Below are positions 22,457-33,951 of a stretch of DNA of 64,000 bases, piece after piece. This stretch comes from Pseudisothecium myosuroides (taxonomy: Eukaryota; Streptophyta; Bryopsida; Hypnales; Lembophyllaceae). The notes below the pieces were generated by a model, which ran no database searches, was not told the DNA's origin, and saw only the letters and a list, made by a program, of their open reading frames with translations. The stretch lies in assembly GCA_951799445.1 (NCBI GenBank), contig OX637289.1, positions 30,566,245 through 30,630,244 on the forward strand, in the 5' to 3' direction. Position 1 is the stretch's first letter; each line of letters opens with the position of its first letter. The position numbers and the translations under genes are program-made.

Positions 22457-23197
22457 AGGTAGCGTGCTCTAAAAGCAACCATGTCTTCTAAAAGTGACTA
22501 CTAATATAGAGGTACATTTTGCTCTCTTTGATGTACTAATAATGTACATTTCAGGAGGGTGGTTGCTTTAAGTGACCACCCCATTTCAACTTCAAAAATT
22601 CATAACTAATTCCACAATGATCCCAAAAATTATGAAACGACTTGAGTTAGATGCCAATTCCATTTTTCATCCAACAAAATTTACCAAAAATTAGTGCTAA
22701 TAAAAAATATCATCCCCAATTGTAACACTAGTATTAGACGAAGGTTTAACTAAGAATCGTACAAAAGAAACACTCAATACCAAACTCCATCAGACTCGGC
22801 CAATTTTGGTGCTCTGAGGAGTTTTATTTTTTGTTTTTCTTACAAACTCTATCTCCTAGTCCCCTGCATTACGCACACCGCTTTACAATTAACTCTATTG
22901 TGTTGAGGAGTTTAGCTTCCTTCCAAATGCAAATCAGCTCTTAAAAGGTTGCTTTAACCCTGTAAGGACGCCGCGGACCATAAGTGTCCGATGAATGACA
23001 AGGGATTCTCCAATGTAGGACAGAACTACAACTATTCATCCTTGGAGTTTTTTGTGGAAAGTGGAGAACATCTACAGTAGCTTGACTTCCAATGAGTACT
23101 TTTGGATTTTTTTTATTCCAATGACTCTCACGGTTATACAATGCATGATTTCCAGGGTCACCCCCCGCGTCCTTACAGGGTTAAGAGTGGACTACCA
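22457..23197. mobile_element. TA-flanked MITE, AGGTAGG family, interrupted by a TTAA element
   Basis: Left end AGGTAGCGTGCTCTAAAAGC after TA (22455-22456); right end GACTACCA before TA (23198-23199). The family interior (GAGGTACATTTTGCT, TAACTAATTCCACAA, GAGTTTAGCTTCC) is present. About 200 bp near 22695-22895 has no match in other copies. The TTAA element 22958-23180 sits in its right part. Confidence 0.8.
22958..23180. mobile_element. piggyBac-like TTAA element, family 1, copy A (223 bp)
   Basis: Ends CCCTGTAAGGACGC and GCGTCCTTACAGGG, a perfect 14-bp inverted repeat, flanked by TTAA at 22954-22957 and 23181-23184. Removing it and one TTAA restores the uninterrupted MITE sequence GGTTGCTTTAAGAGTG, matching GGTCGCTTTAAAAGC in the copy at 27005-27307. 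TTAA duplication with CCC/GGG ends is characteristic of piggyBac. Non-coding. Confidence 0.93.
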
Positions 23198-23199
23198 TA

Positions 23200-23935
23200 C
23201 GCCAACTTCAAAAGGGCACTCCATCATTGCTTTCATTTGCAAACCCACGTTGTGGTCGGAGCCTGGAGGGATGAGGATAGACAATCATATATCAGTCCCC
23301 AGATTCACAAACCTAATTATTACATAAAAAAAAGGGGCCGAGGGGCCGACATTCTAATCTGAATATATATACAGGTACTTGATTTTCTTCCAAATATCAT
23401 TGCCCCACTCAGGTAGTAACTCACTACCACCTCCATCCACCATTCAAATGACACCATATGCATCATCAGACTCACTACTACAGTACTACAGCCGACTCTG
23501 TCGTACTGTAGCCTAACTGGTAAAACGCTCACAGACAAACATGTATCTTACGTGCAGACATTTTTCGCAGTCAGTTTACCTTGAGCCTTACGATTCCGGG
23601 AACTTTGGGGGATGATGATCCGATTTCAGCTGAAAAGAAATTCTACCATGGTAGAAAGTTGCGAAATTTGTGCGAAAATTATTGATTATCTGCTTTCCAG
23701 GCTAAGCTTTGAAGCTACAGTAAGTAGGGTAAAGCTGCCTTGATACGGAAGCCATGACGGACAGCTGATGCTTCTTCCTTACTCGCGACTTTTATGAGGG
23801 AGGAGTAGTGCATGAAGGGCAGTAGTGGTGTGTCGCACTGTCAGTGGAATGGATGAAATCAAGCCTGTCATTGGTGGAAAATTCGTTGACTTCACACCAT
23901 CATATGGTGGTTCTATTCACACTGATGTAACTTAA
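23200..23935. other. Intergenic, no gene seen
   Basis: Short palindromic strings such as CTACAGTACTACAG...GTACTGTAG at about 23480-23515. No coding region recognised. Confidence 0.4.
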
Positions 23936-25831
23936 CCCTTCATCGCCTAAGGTCCAAACATGCTTAAAAGTATCCTGTCTTTGCAAGTGTTAAAAGTCTA
24001 AATTTCAGTAAGGTATGAAAATCTCAACCATACAATCTTGTTGTGTGCATGTTGTAGATGGCGTGGAACAAATTTGGGGTCATTTGACCATATAGATTGA
24101 AAGATTATAATGTTTTAGTGTTAGAAAAAGGTGCTGAAATTTTCTTAAGAACACATTTGGAGGTGAAACTCGATTTCTAAACCTACTCAAATGAAAAAAC
24201 ATCAAATTGTCATGTGATTCAAAAATAGAATGCAAGCTCTTTGGTGAAAAAAAAATATGATTCAAATGACTCATCGTGTTTGCAAAATGGATTTGAAATG
24301 TTAAAAAACAGTGAAAAAAGTAGCAAAAAATCACATCTATAACTGGACCTCCTTCTACTAAAATGCTTCTCAGTCACTCATAACTTCTTGGATCAATATG
24401 AAGTTTTAACCACAAAAACTAGACTAGTATGCGCAACTTTTACAACAAAAATGATTGAAAACGGACCATGTATGAAGAAGTTATGAGCTGCCAAAGTTCA
24501 CTATAATAAAAAAATGTTTGGATTTTGAACTTCGAATTGCACTCAAACATTCAAAATAGCTTGGATTAACATGAAAATTTTACCTCAATAACTAGACCTT
24601 AACCCCTAAAGGACCGAGGCCTTTTTTTTTGCCAAAAAGCACTCAGAACTGCCATTTCTATAGCAAAAAGTAAAAAAAAATTAAATTAAATTTTTTCACA
24701 TCTAACCATAAGATCTTACACCTAATTGGTATGAGAATGTGTGGAAAAAATTTCAGAATTTTTGACCGCACAGATTGCAAGATATCTGCGTTTAAAGTGG
24801 AAAAAACAAGTTTTTCAGCACATTGCGGGACCAGATTTTTTGACTTTAAACATTTCTAACTTAAAATTTTTGCACTACAGCGTTTTGAGCTTTAAATCTT
24901 TATAGTGGAGAATTGAGTTGAGAGTCTAGGGAAAAAAAATATTCAAAAAAACTTAATTATCATTCTTAAAAAAATTGTTAAGTAGAAGTAGGTACAAGAT
25001 AGAAGGAAAATCTAAAATATTCATATATTTTAGATGGAATTAAAATATACTAATTCCAATGGTGAGATTGTTCTAGCAAGTAAACTAAACCATTCCAAAA
25101 AAAAAATTTGAAAAATTACAAAAATTGCATTCCGAAATGAATCCTACAAGTTATTTTTTTCAAGAAGATGCTCTAACTGCCCGAAAAACAAGAATGTCCA
25201 TAACTTCCTCATAACAAATCCAAATGAAATGAATCAAAGCTTTCTAGATAGAAAAAAATATAATCTATGAGGAAAAAAATATTAAAAAAGAAATTCAAAA
25301 TTTTTCAAATTTTTTTGCTGCCCCCCGTCCCCACGCATTCCAAGAAATGGCATAACTTCTCGCTCAAAGGTCCGATTTCAAATTTTTTTTTCTGCCACGT
25401 ACCTCTCTCAATTCTTCATGTTCACAAAAAGTTTCAAAAAATCAAGAGAAAATTTCAGCCCGTAGGTACCTGCCCAAAAACGCATTTGTCCCTCAAAGGG
25501 ACAACGGTCCTTTAGGGGTTAAGGGGAACAAAATCCAACAAATTTTTATTGAAAATGAACATTTGATGAAAAAGATACAAGCCCCCAAAGTTGCAGCCAT
25601 GACAATGCAGTGTGATGAACTCAAATTGAACCTGTGAACTTCGAATGGCTTTCACAAACTCAATTTGTCTTGGATTGATTTGAAAATTTTACCACACAAA
25701 CTAGACTAGTATGCGCAACTTTTACAACAAGTTTTTATTGAATTTGGACATCAGATGCAAAAGTTAAAGCACTTCAAATTGGACTGTTATAGTGTGTGAG
25801 GACACTTTTTGTCCCCTTCGGCGATGAAGGG
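23936..25831. mobile_element. piggyBac-like TTAA element, family 3, copy E (host of a nested element)
   Basis: Ends CCCTTCATCGCC and GGCGATGAAGGG (perfect 12-bp inverted repeat, imperfect beyond), flanked by TTAA at 23932-23935 and 25832-25835. Without the nested element 24603-25518 and one TTAA its own length is about 976 bp. The sequence GACTAGTATGCGCAACTTTT occurs twice (about 24422 and 25706) as an internal direct repeat. Non-coding. Confidence 0.92.
24603..25518. mobile_element. piggyBac-like TTAA element, family 2, copy D (916 bp, nested)
   Basis: Ends CCCCTAAAGGACCG and GGTCCTTTAGGGG, flanked by TTAA at 24599-24602 and 25519-25522. Closely similar along its length to copy G (44643-45576). 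Copies C and F are more diverged and in opposite orientation. The interior is AT-rich with no credible open frame. Confidence 0.93.
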
Positions 25832-25835
25832 TTAA

Positions 25836-27004
25836 ACCTGGAAAATTATGGAGGACCAAAAAAAATGAATGAATTATTTTCAAATAAACTATACAAACTA
25901 CTACCATAGTTGTAGGGCAGGGTTGGCGGAAAATTAATTTTAGGGGAATTATTTTTTGAAAAAACAAAAAAATTGTATGGTGAAAAAAAGAATATAGACA
26001 AAAAAAATTCTATTTTAGCATCTACCGAACCTTATTTTTTTGGAAAAAAAAAAAATTTGGCAGAGAAGTGCCGATCTTGCCCTTCACTTACGGTAGTGTG
26101 CCATATACTGTTGCTACAATAAAAATAAAAATAAAAGTAATTTAAGAAAAAATTATCCATAAAAACTTTAGAATTCATTATCTTTTTTGTTGTAAGTTGG
26201 AACGCCATGAAACAAAATTTGTGCACCTTTCCTCGCTAAGACCTTTGTAATGGTACTAATAATGCGACCAGGGGATGCACGGTTCTGGAGATCTCAGTGT
26301 AACAAACAAACAAAACAAACAAATACCCTAACTTAAGGTATGGAATGAATGCAAATAAACAAAAAAATGTAATAAATTTTTGAGTTGACTATCTTGGTGA
26401 TAGGCCTTGTCTAATCCTTCCAAATTTAACGACTTTTGGATTAAAAGGAAGGAAATTCTTTGCGTTGAAAGAAGCTACATGTGAAGAAGTTTAAGTTGGA
26501 CCTTAGTACTCAAAAAAGTAAGATATTGTTCTGGAGACAGATCTTCTTGCAAATATAGCTTGTTTGTTCTGTTAAGTGAGGATGGAAATTTAGTATCACT
26601 ATAAAATTGTATTTTTTTGTGACAATTAGTACACATGAGTAAGATTAGTGAACTTGTAAATATAGAAGACTCAGTTACGGTTTTAAAATAGTGATAATCT
26701 TCAAAGTTCAAAAGTGTTTTCTCATCTCGCTTTTATAGAGGGCTTGCACATCTCCAAACATTTTTAAAAAATTTCCTCCAAAATGAAAGGTAGTCACTAT
26801 TAACCCCCATGTTTGATTTATGAATCCAAGTTTCCAAATCCTAGCTACAACCACATTCATATTGCACAATGTGGGTAGGGTTTGGTTGGAGTGGATGAAT
26901 GGTAGTCACTCCTAACTAAACCCCCACTTTTATTTACTAAATTTTTTAGAGTTTTTATAGAAGCAATTACGAACTAATTCTGAAGGTGGAACCACATTAC
27001 TCTA
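25836..27004. other. Intergenic, AT-rich
   Basis: Contains copy 2 of the dispersed repeat (26105-26345) and otherwise unassigned AT-rich DNA. No gene recognised. Confidence 0.4.
26105..26345. repeat. Dispersed repeat, copy 2 (partner 13690-13960)
   Basis: Carries the same ordered blocks as 13690-13960 (TTGTGCACCTTTCCTCG, GGAGATCTCAGTGTAACAAA, CCCTAACTTAAGGTA). More A-rich and slightly shorter. Confidence 0.7.
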
Positions 27005-27307
27005 AGGTAGGGTGTTGTAAAAGCGACCTGGCTCTAAAAGCGACCTCTAATATAGAGGTACATTTTGCTTTCTTCAATGTGCCCATAGTGTACATTCCAG
27101 GAGGGGGTCGCTTTTAGTGACCATTGGGTTTCAACTTCAAAAATTCATAACTAATTCCACAAAGGTTCAAAAAATATGAAACAACTTGGGTTAGATGCCA
27201 ATTCCATTTTTCTTCCTACCAAAATTTACTGAATTTTTTTTCAAGGAGTTTAGCTTCCTCCCAAATGCAATCAGCTCTTAAAAGGTCGCTTTAAAAGCAC
27301 ACTACAA
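27005..27307. mobile_element. TA-flanked MITE, AGGTAGG family (303 bp)
   Basis: Ends AGGTAGGGTGTTGTAAAAGC and (reverse) TTGTAGTGTGCTTTTAAAGC, flanked by TA (27003-27004 and 27308-27309). It is the best uninterrupted reference copy for the element at 22457-23197. Confidence 0.85.
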
Positions 27308-28730
27308 TAGATATGAAAAGTGTCCCCCACTGTGACCGATGCTCGCTGTTGGTACATTGAAGAATGTTATAAAAAAAAAATTTCCTTTCTAGAGCTTGAA
27401 TTGTTTGAGCACCTCCTACCTTGCCTCCCACGAAAAGTACTCCGGACAAGAAATCCAAGATATCCGACCTCTGTCCACATTGTGTTGTGCCCACAAAAAA
27501 AACTGTGCAAGTACTACTGTAGGTACAGTAGTACTTCCAGAAGCCTCTTTCACGAGTCAACTATAAACCTGTTCAATTGGACTGAGCTCTGTCTGCTTGC
27601 GACTGTAGGAGAGTCCGTCCAGACTCCGGACCTGTTGTTGTACAGGATCGCCTTGACCTTGCGCGTCTTGTATAAATTTAGTACGGAGCATAATAGCATA
27701 TTTTTCCAATGAAGGCAGCTCAAGGACGCCACACACTCGCCTCGGCCTTTGCAAAACACTGCAACAACCAAACTCCCCAAGTCCCCATTCAGTTCAAATC
27801 CGTCTGATACTGGAAGGGAGTGTTTGCAGATCAATTATTTGCGTCAAGTGGAATTTACACCAATGTTGGGGGAGAATAGGCCGTGAGTTAGTTCATTGGT
27901 CGCTGGTGGAATTTGAATTGTGGAAACTCCGCGGTTGCAATTTGAAAACATTGGGAAAAAAAACGTGGAAAAAATCTGTAAAATTTCTATTCAGAAGAAG
28001 AAAATATAGAGAAAGAATTGGACTATGGTATTTTGGGAAAATGGTTTAACATGGGAATTAAAGGAAAATAGCTGGTAAAATTCAAAAAAATATCTTGAAC
28101 CTTGATTTACACTGACCACCAAGTGTTGAACTTGAAGATAGTAACATTGCTTTTGAAAATTCATAAGCAATTGAAACTCCTCTAGCATTACTACCTTGTT
28201 GATTCATACGGAAAATTTTGTTTTCTGTTTTCCATTGATACACCAACCTTGAAGATTTCTCAATGAATATGAATTGGATGAAGTTCACTTTGGACAACAT
28301 TCATCATTCACCTAGTAAATGGTTGGACACCTAGGGGATAACCTCTATAAAGTTCTTTAGTTGTATTGAGCAAAAGATTGCTTGAAGATACTTTTTCCTA
28401 AAGCAATGTTATATTTTTTTGTCTTTTTTTATATTGAAAGATCCAACTATAGGATGATTTGGTTGATTCGTTCAAGTACATTGTGCTAAAAGTTTAGAAT
28501 ATAATACACTTACCACTTTCAAGATCATGACTCTTGAACATCAAAACTAAGTTTTGTTCAATCCTTCCATCTTTCCAATTCTTTATTGTATCCTACAACA
28601 GAAGGAAAAAAAATATTATATTAAAGAAATATATCAAGAGTATATTTGACATAAATTTATCTCGAAATGGTTCGTATTCATGCTTGAGTGTTTTTTCATA
28701 GTAGAAAGATGTACAAATTTATAAGAAATA
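27308..28730. other. Intergenic with Emigrant-like end sequences
   Basis: At 27511-27534 there is a palindrome, GTACTACTGTA-GG-TACAGTAGTAC. The right half starts CAGTAGTACTTCCAGAAGCC and the following sequence resembles the Emigrant-like copy at 16416; the left half looks like the right end of another copy. Neither partner end is convincing. Remaining DNA unassigned. Confidence 0.45.
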
Positions 28731-29309
28731 CTCCCTCTGTCCCACTAAAAAATTCCAAATCAAGCACAATTCTTGTCCCACTAAAAAACTCTGTTTTATG
28801 ATTTTGACCGTTGAGTAAGTGTTGGCCGTGTCGAATGACCTCGTGGAGGCAAGTCAAGAGATCAAGGAGTATTTTTCTTCTAGAAAACTTGGTCTTACTC
28901 GCATGAGGCACTTTGTACTTGTTGTGCTTCCTCATACAATAGTGTTGATGATGAATTTGGTGACCACTTCGGCGCAATGAAAATTTATTCCCGAAGTGGG
29001 CCAGGTTTTTTTCTTGCGGACATTTAGGTTGGAATAGATGTTCTTAGAATCCCATTGTTGCCACCAACCTGTAAATCATCAAAAATGACGGAGATGGCAG
29101 CATTTACAAATTATGTTCAAATATGATATTTTCCGCATGGATTTTAGGAGCCTAAATGACGGTGCCTAAGCTAGACATTTTGCATAGATCTAAGGGATGG
29201 GTTGTTGGTTTTTGAATGCATGTATCATTGGCACAGACACTAAAAATATACGAAATAGTTAATTTCTTGTGGGGAAGCTTTTTGGAGGTTTTTAGTGGGA
29301 TAGAGGGAG
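28731..29309. mobile_element. Stowaway/mariner-like element (579 bp)
   Basis: Ends CTCCCTCTGTCCCACTAAAA and (reverse) CTCCCTCTATCCCACTAAAA. Left flank TA; right flank TT, one change from TA. CTCCCTC ends with TA targets are the signature of Stowaway and plant mariner elements. An open frame on the minus strand (28696-28977) overlaps the left end but shows no transposase motif I can identify. Confidence 0.85.
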
Positions 29310-30085
29310 TTTGAAATTGCTAATATTTCAAAAAGATGAATTGAATAGGGACACTTGCATATTGTAGTACAAAAAGTCCCATCGTGTCCTCGAGGTGCAT
29401 AGAATGCTTGATTTGCACTACTTTTGCATCAAATTTTTTATGTATTTGTACAAAAAATTGCACTAGCATATCCACTCTTTTTTCCATAGATAATTTATAT
29501 AAATTTCAACTAGAATTTCAACAAAAATTCAAGATAAATCAGCCCTTACAATTGTTTAAAATGTAAGTTAAAAAAATTCAAGCCCTAAAAGCAAACTTAA
29601 GTTCTAAACTTCAAACTAAATCAAGTATAAAAATTCAAACAAATCGTAAAATAATTTGAATATAATAATACACTCCTTACAAGTGTAAAGATATATATTA
29701 CAAAATTTGAAAATTATCTCCATGAGATATCTAAATTTAATGTGCATGATGCATTGTAATGAAGCACTCTTTAGGTGTAAAGTTCTCAATATCAAGTACT
29801 TGGAGATTAATTTTTTAGGGGGCTAGGATTATCATATAGTCTAAGTAGCCCTTCCTTCAAGAATTGTCCTCCACCTCCAATTCAATGTACATTTACTTTG
29901 GCCATTCTTCAAGGTTATAAAAATACTACCAAGTACTGCATTGTGACAAAAATCTTTTATACCCTAGCGTGCAAACACAAAGAATGCCAAACCCAACACT
30001 GAGGATGTTAATTCTACAATTTTCAAACCATAAATATTTTTTAAATTTATAATATTTAACTTCAAAAAATATGTCCAAATTTTAA
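29310..30085. other. AT-rich intergenic, no gene seen
   Basis: Low-complexity A/T-rich sequence. No gene or bounded repeat identified. Confidence 0.4.
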
Positions 30086-31022
30086 TCCCTAAAGGACCAT
30101 TTGTGCCCTTGGGGGACAATTTGGATCCGGGTAGGTTCCTGTTGTCTCAATTTGTAGTAAATTTTTTTGGGATGTTTTGAGGTTGTGTAGTTTTGCAAGA
30201 GATTTGTGGATATATAATTTTTATTTAAATCGGTGCCCAAAAGCAGAAATTATGGCACAATAAGCCAAAAATGGAGATTGGTGGGCAGCCAAAAAAATCA
30301 CAAAAAAACAAAATAATTTTTTTTATATAATTTTTTTAAATTTTTTTCCTAAAATATTAAATTTTTGTCTACATGTGAAGCTTTGATTCATTCAATTTGG
30401 ACTTGTGATGAAAAAGTTATGGACAATCTTAGTTTTTTGGACAATCTAAGCATCTTCTTGAAAAAATAACCTATAGGATTCATTTTTGAATGCAATTTTT
30501 ACAGTTTTCCAAAAAAAATTGTTGGACATGGTTAAATTTTCTTGCTAGAACAATCTCACCATTGGAAATACTATGTTTCAACTCCATCTTAGAGTTATTA
30601 ATGGTTTTGTCTTTCCTTCATTCTTGAACCTACTTCTGCGTAACAATTTTTAATGAGTGAAGATTAAGGGGTTTTTTCTTGAATTTTTTTTCCTATATTC
30701 TCAACTCAAATATTCAACATAAAAAGTTTAAAAAATCAAAATCAGCAGTACAAAAAATTTAAGTTAAAAAGATTCAAAGTCAAAAAATCTAGTCATAGAA
30801 GGTGTAAAAAACTTTTTTTCTTCACTTTGGATGCAAATATTTTGCAATCTATGCGGTCGAAGTTTCTGAAATTCCTTCTTTACGTACTTATACTTGTCTA
30901 GTATAAGATCCTACAGTTAGATTTGCAAACAAAAACAATTTTTAAAGTTTTTTGCTCTTCGCAATAGAAATGGCAGTTTCAAGTGCTATTTGATGGAAAA
31001 AAAAGCCTAGGTCCTTTAGGGG
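30086..31022. mobile_element. piggyBac-like TTAA element, family 2, copy F (937 bp)
   Basis: Flanked by TTAA at 30082-30085 and 31023-31026. The left end is TCCCTAAAGGACC (one change from CCCC); the right end is GGTCCTTTAGGGG. Its right end followed inward matches the left end of copy D, so it lies in reverse orientation. Non-coding. Confidence 0.9.
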
Positions 31023-31026
31023 TTAA

Positions 31027-33475
31027 TTTGCAGAAGAAATGCACAAAATTGCCTACAAAATTGCTTTCAAAACTTTCATTTCATCGATCATAATAGAATT
31101 ATTCAAATCTTTACACGTATTTCATTTCAGTAGAGGATGGTTTTTTTTATTGATGATCACGTTGATGGCCTTGTTGTTTTGGAATTAGCTCCTAAAGAAT
31201 AAAGATTCTTATTAACCATAATACATTTTTTGTATTTTTTGGTTAGACTCTACTGAATTCAATTTTTGTATTTATTCTTGGATATCGATATTAAAGATCC
31301 TAATCGTTGTCCTCACATTAGTTTGATCAATGAAAACTTTTTAATTGTTCAAGAGTCTTTCATACTAATTGTATGAGTTTCAGATGGACCTGTTTGAATT
31401 ATTGAGTGAGTTTTAGATAAAAATTGAATTAGAGTAGATGAAAGTGGATGAAGGTTGCATAACAATCTTACTATTTCAAATAGAATGAAGACCCATTTAT
31501 ATTCGTATTATATAAACTATTATGAACTTCAATACATGCCTTAAAAATTTCCAAAATTTCCAAATTAGTGCCAATTTAGAGGTGTTTAATTGATAGACTT
31601 ACCGATTGAATTAACTTGAATGGTATTTTTTGCAATTCTTAAATTCTTCACCAAAACATTTTGAAACATTTTGAAATATATTGTATATTTGTATGAGTTG
31701 CAGTATCTCCTTTTGAAATATGAAAAGAGAATCTTTAATCAGAGAATTTTCCTAGTCCCTTACTTGAAGCTTTGAGATCCTTTTTAAACTTTTCTTTGCC
31801 AACTTTGGCTTGACATTTATGTTATTCTAAGTCTCAATAGGCCTAATTAAAATCCTTTAGATGTAATACCTCAATCCTAAGCTCCAAGAATCTATGTTAC
31901 ATGAATAAACTCTTTTTGCTCTTGAAGTAGAATCATCCTACTTTTCACATCACTTCAAAAGCTACCATATGCACACCCCACTTCCTCGAACATCGCTAAA
32001 CTCTATCTCATGCCTTTTATAGTTCAAAAGAATGTTTTCTTCCCAACAAAAAATCTCGAAAAAGGCCTATTGCAAATATAGTATCAAAGGTACGAAGTCA
32101 AAACAATGCTTACAAGTGCAACTTACTTGAAGGATGCTTGTTAGATCATGGGCGTGCTAAGGATGAATTTAAAAAAACAAAGCCTCGGAAGGATTTGCAT
32201 AGATAATGGCCATTCTACGCGTATATTTTCCACAAACAAAGAAGGTCTTATATAAAAATCTAACCCCCTAATATTTGGTGATCCAGGTGCCTTCTTTCCA
32301 ACCGATTGTTGGCAATTTGTAACACAAGTGTGCACACGTATACAAGATCATCTTGTTTTGAACCACTACGCTCAAAGATCGAGGGATAAATTTCTGCATG
32401 CACCAACCCTTTTCTATGACTTGCCCATGCACGAACCCTTTTCTATGTCTTCCCAACACAAACGTGCCCTTCCCCCTCGCATTGGGAGTAAAATTATAGT
32501 TAGATGTAAAGTAAAGGGCAATACTTTGTGCATTCTTTTCAACGAATTCTAATGTTCTCCTCGACAATAGATGTAAAAAGCGAGCATAGTTAATTGCTCT
32601 TTTATTCATGCCCCCTCCCCTTACCCAAAATAAAAATCAAGTTCCCTCTCCCAAAATTATTCCTTAAAGATGAGTCCTGGCTAGAAAGCCGCCAACATTG
32701 ACGGAACATATTAAAAAAACAATGCAGCAGCACTCTATGAAACATATGAAAACAGTGCAGTCTGTCTAAGGGCCTCCTTACATGTATCGGTGTGTGGCAG
32801 GAGTCAGCAGAGTCGAAATATAGAAAGCACTTTTATGCTCCTTCTACAGTGTCTAATACACTGATATCAGTGGAACTCTCTCTCCTCCTTCCAAGCTTAC
32901 CGATCATAGGTGACACTGTTCTTGTCTTCTAGTTGCTTTCTTTGCCCCCCTGGCTCACATGTAAGCTGGCCCTAATAATAAGAAACCCATATCACAACTG
33001 CAGTCACCCTTACTATTCATACATCGATAGTCAGCACCACGTGCGTGGCATTCCAAATGTGAAGAATGTCCCACGTTCCTAGAAAACTGAGAATTCATTC
33101 CCTTATTAGTTTGTGAGCTGCTGCTGGAGCACATGATGGCTTGAGAGGAGGAAACTGAGAATGGAGTGGCTGGCTGTTCATGGCCTGCTTGTGTCCTGAA
33201 TATAAGGTGGGCTAGATACGCGCGGACTGATTGATGCTCATGATATATGACCTTGTCTCAGAATCATTCCTTCTGAAGCTCTGTGCATAAAATTTTGTGC
33301 ACTCCGCGGAACCCCGGGAGGAGTGGGCATGGCCATTCATTCATTCATTCATTCATTCCCTTGAATTCGTCATGATCAATGGATCCGTGTCCGCACGTCC
33401 CCAATTCTCTCTCAGCTCTTTTCAAGATTTCAGGCAGTGATTCAGTGGCCAAAAGCCATGACTTCACTTGCATTA
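31027..33475. other. Intergenic, MITEs only
   Basis: No gene recognised. Contains the Tourist-like element 32770-32972 and an (ATTC)n microsatellite at about 33336-33358. Confidence 0.4.
32770..32972. mobile_element. Tourist-like (PIF/Harbinger) MITE, second copy
   Basis: 203 bp, ends GGGCCTCCTTACATGT and (reverse) GGGCCAGCTTACATGT, flanked by TAA at 32767-32769 and 32973-32975. Longer than 19024-19152 but with the same type of ends and target. Confidence 0.82.
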
Positions 33476-33788
33476 AGGTAGGAGGCTCGAACTCCGACCG
33501 GGCATTAAAAGCGAACATGACTTAGAGGTACATTTTGCTTTCTTCAATGTACCAAGTATGCACATTTCAGGAGGTGGTCGCTTTTGATGACCACAAATGA
33601 CCACTTTTTTCCAACTTCAAAAAGTTGTAACTAATTCCACAAAGGTTCAAAAAATATGAAACGACTTGGGTTGAATGTCAATTCCACTTGTCTTTCAAAG
33701 AAAATTTATTGAAAAATATTTCAAGATGTTTTACCTCCCCAAAATTCAGTTTTAGCGCTTAGATGCTCCATTTTTGGACCTCCTACCT
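33476..33788. mobile_element. TA-flanked MITE, AGGTAGG family (313 bp)
   Basis: Ends AGGTAGGAGGC and CCTCCTACCT with TA at 33474-33475 and 33789-33790. The interior shows GAGGTACATTTTGCT, TAACTAATTCCACAAAGG and CCAATT-type family blocks. The right TA is shared with the next element. Confidence 0.88.
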
Positions 33789-33790
33789 TA

Positions 33791-33949
33791 AGGTGAATTA
33801 GCCCGTTGCGGACACAAATGGGAGTGAGCCCATGGCAGAAAATATTGCAACGGTGGTGTACATTCAAATTCTAAAATAAAAACACCTCTGATATAATTTT
33901 ACCTCCAATAGACTTGCTCCCATTTGGTCCACAATGGGCTCACCTACCT
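33791..33949. mobile_element. Short TA-flanked MITE abutting the previous one
   Basis: 159 bp. Left end AGGTGAATTAGCCCGTTG; right end, read in reverse, AGGTAGGTGAGCCCATTG. The arms extend to CAAATGGGAG / CTCCCATTTG. Flanked by TA at 33789-33790 and 33950-33951. Confidence 0.8.
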
Positions 33950-33951
33950 TA

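Noticed and set aside
33336..33358. CRISPR-like short repeats
   Set aside because: A simple (ATTC)n microsatellite without spacers.
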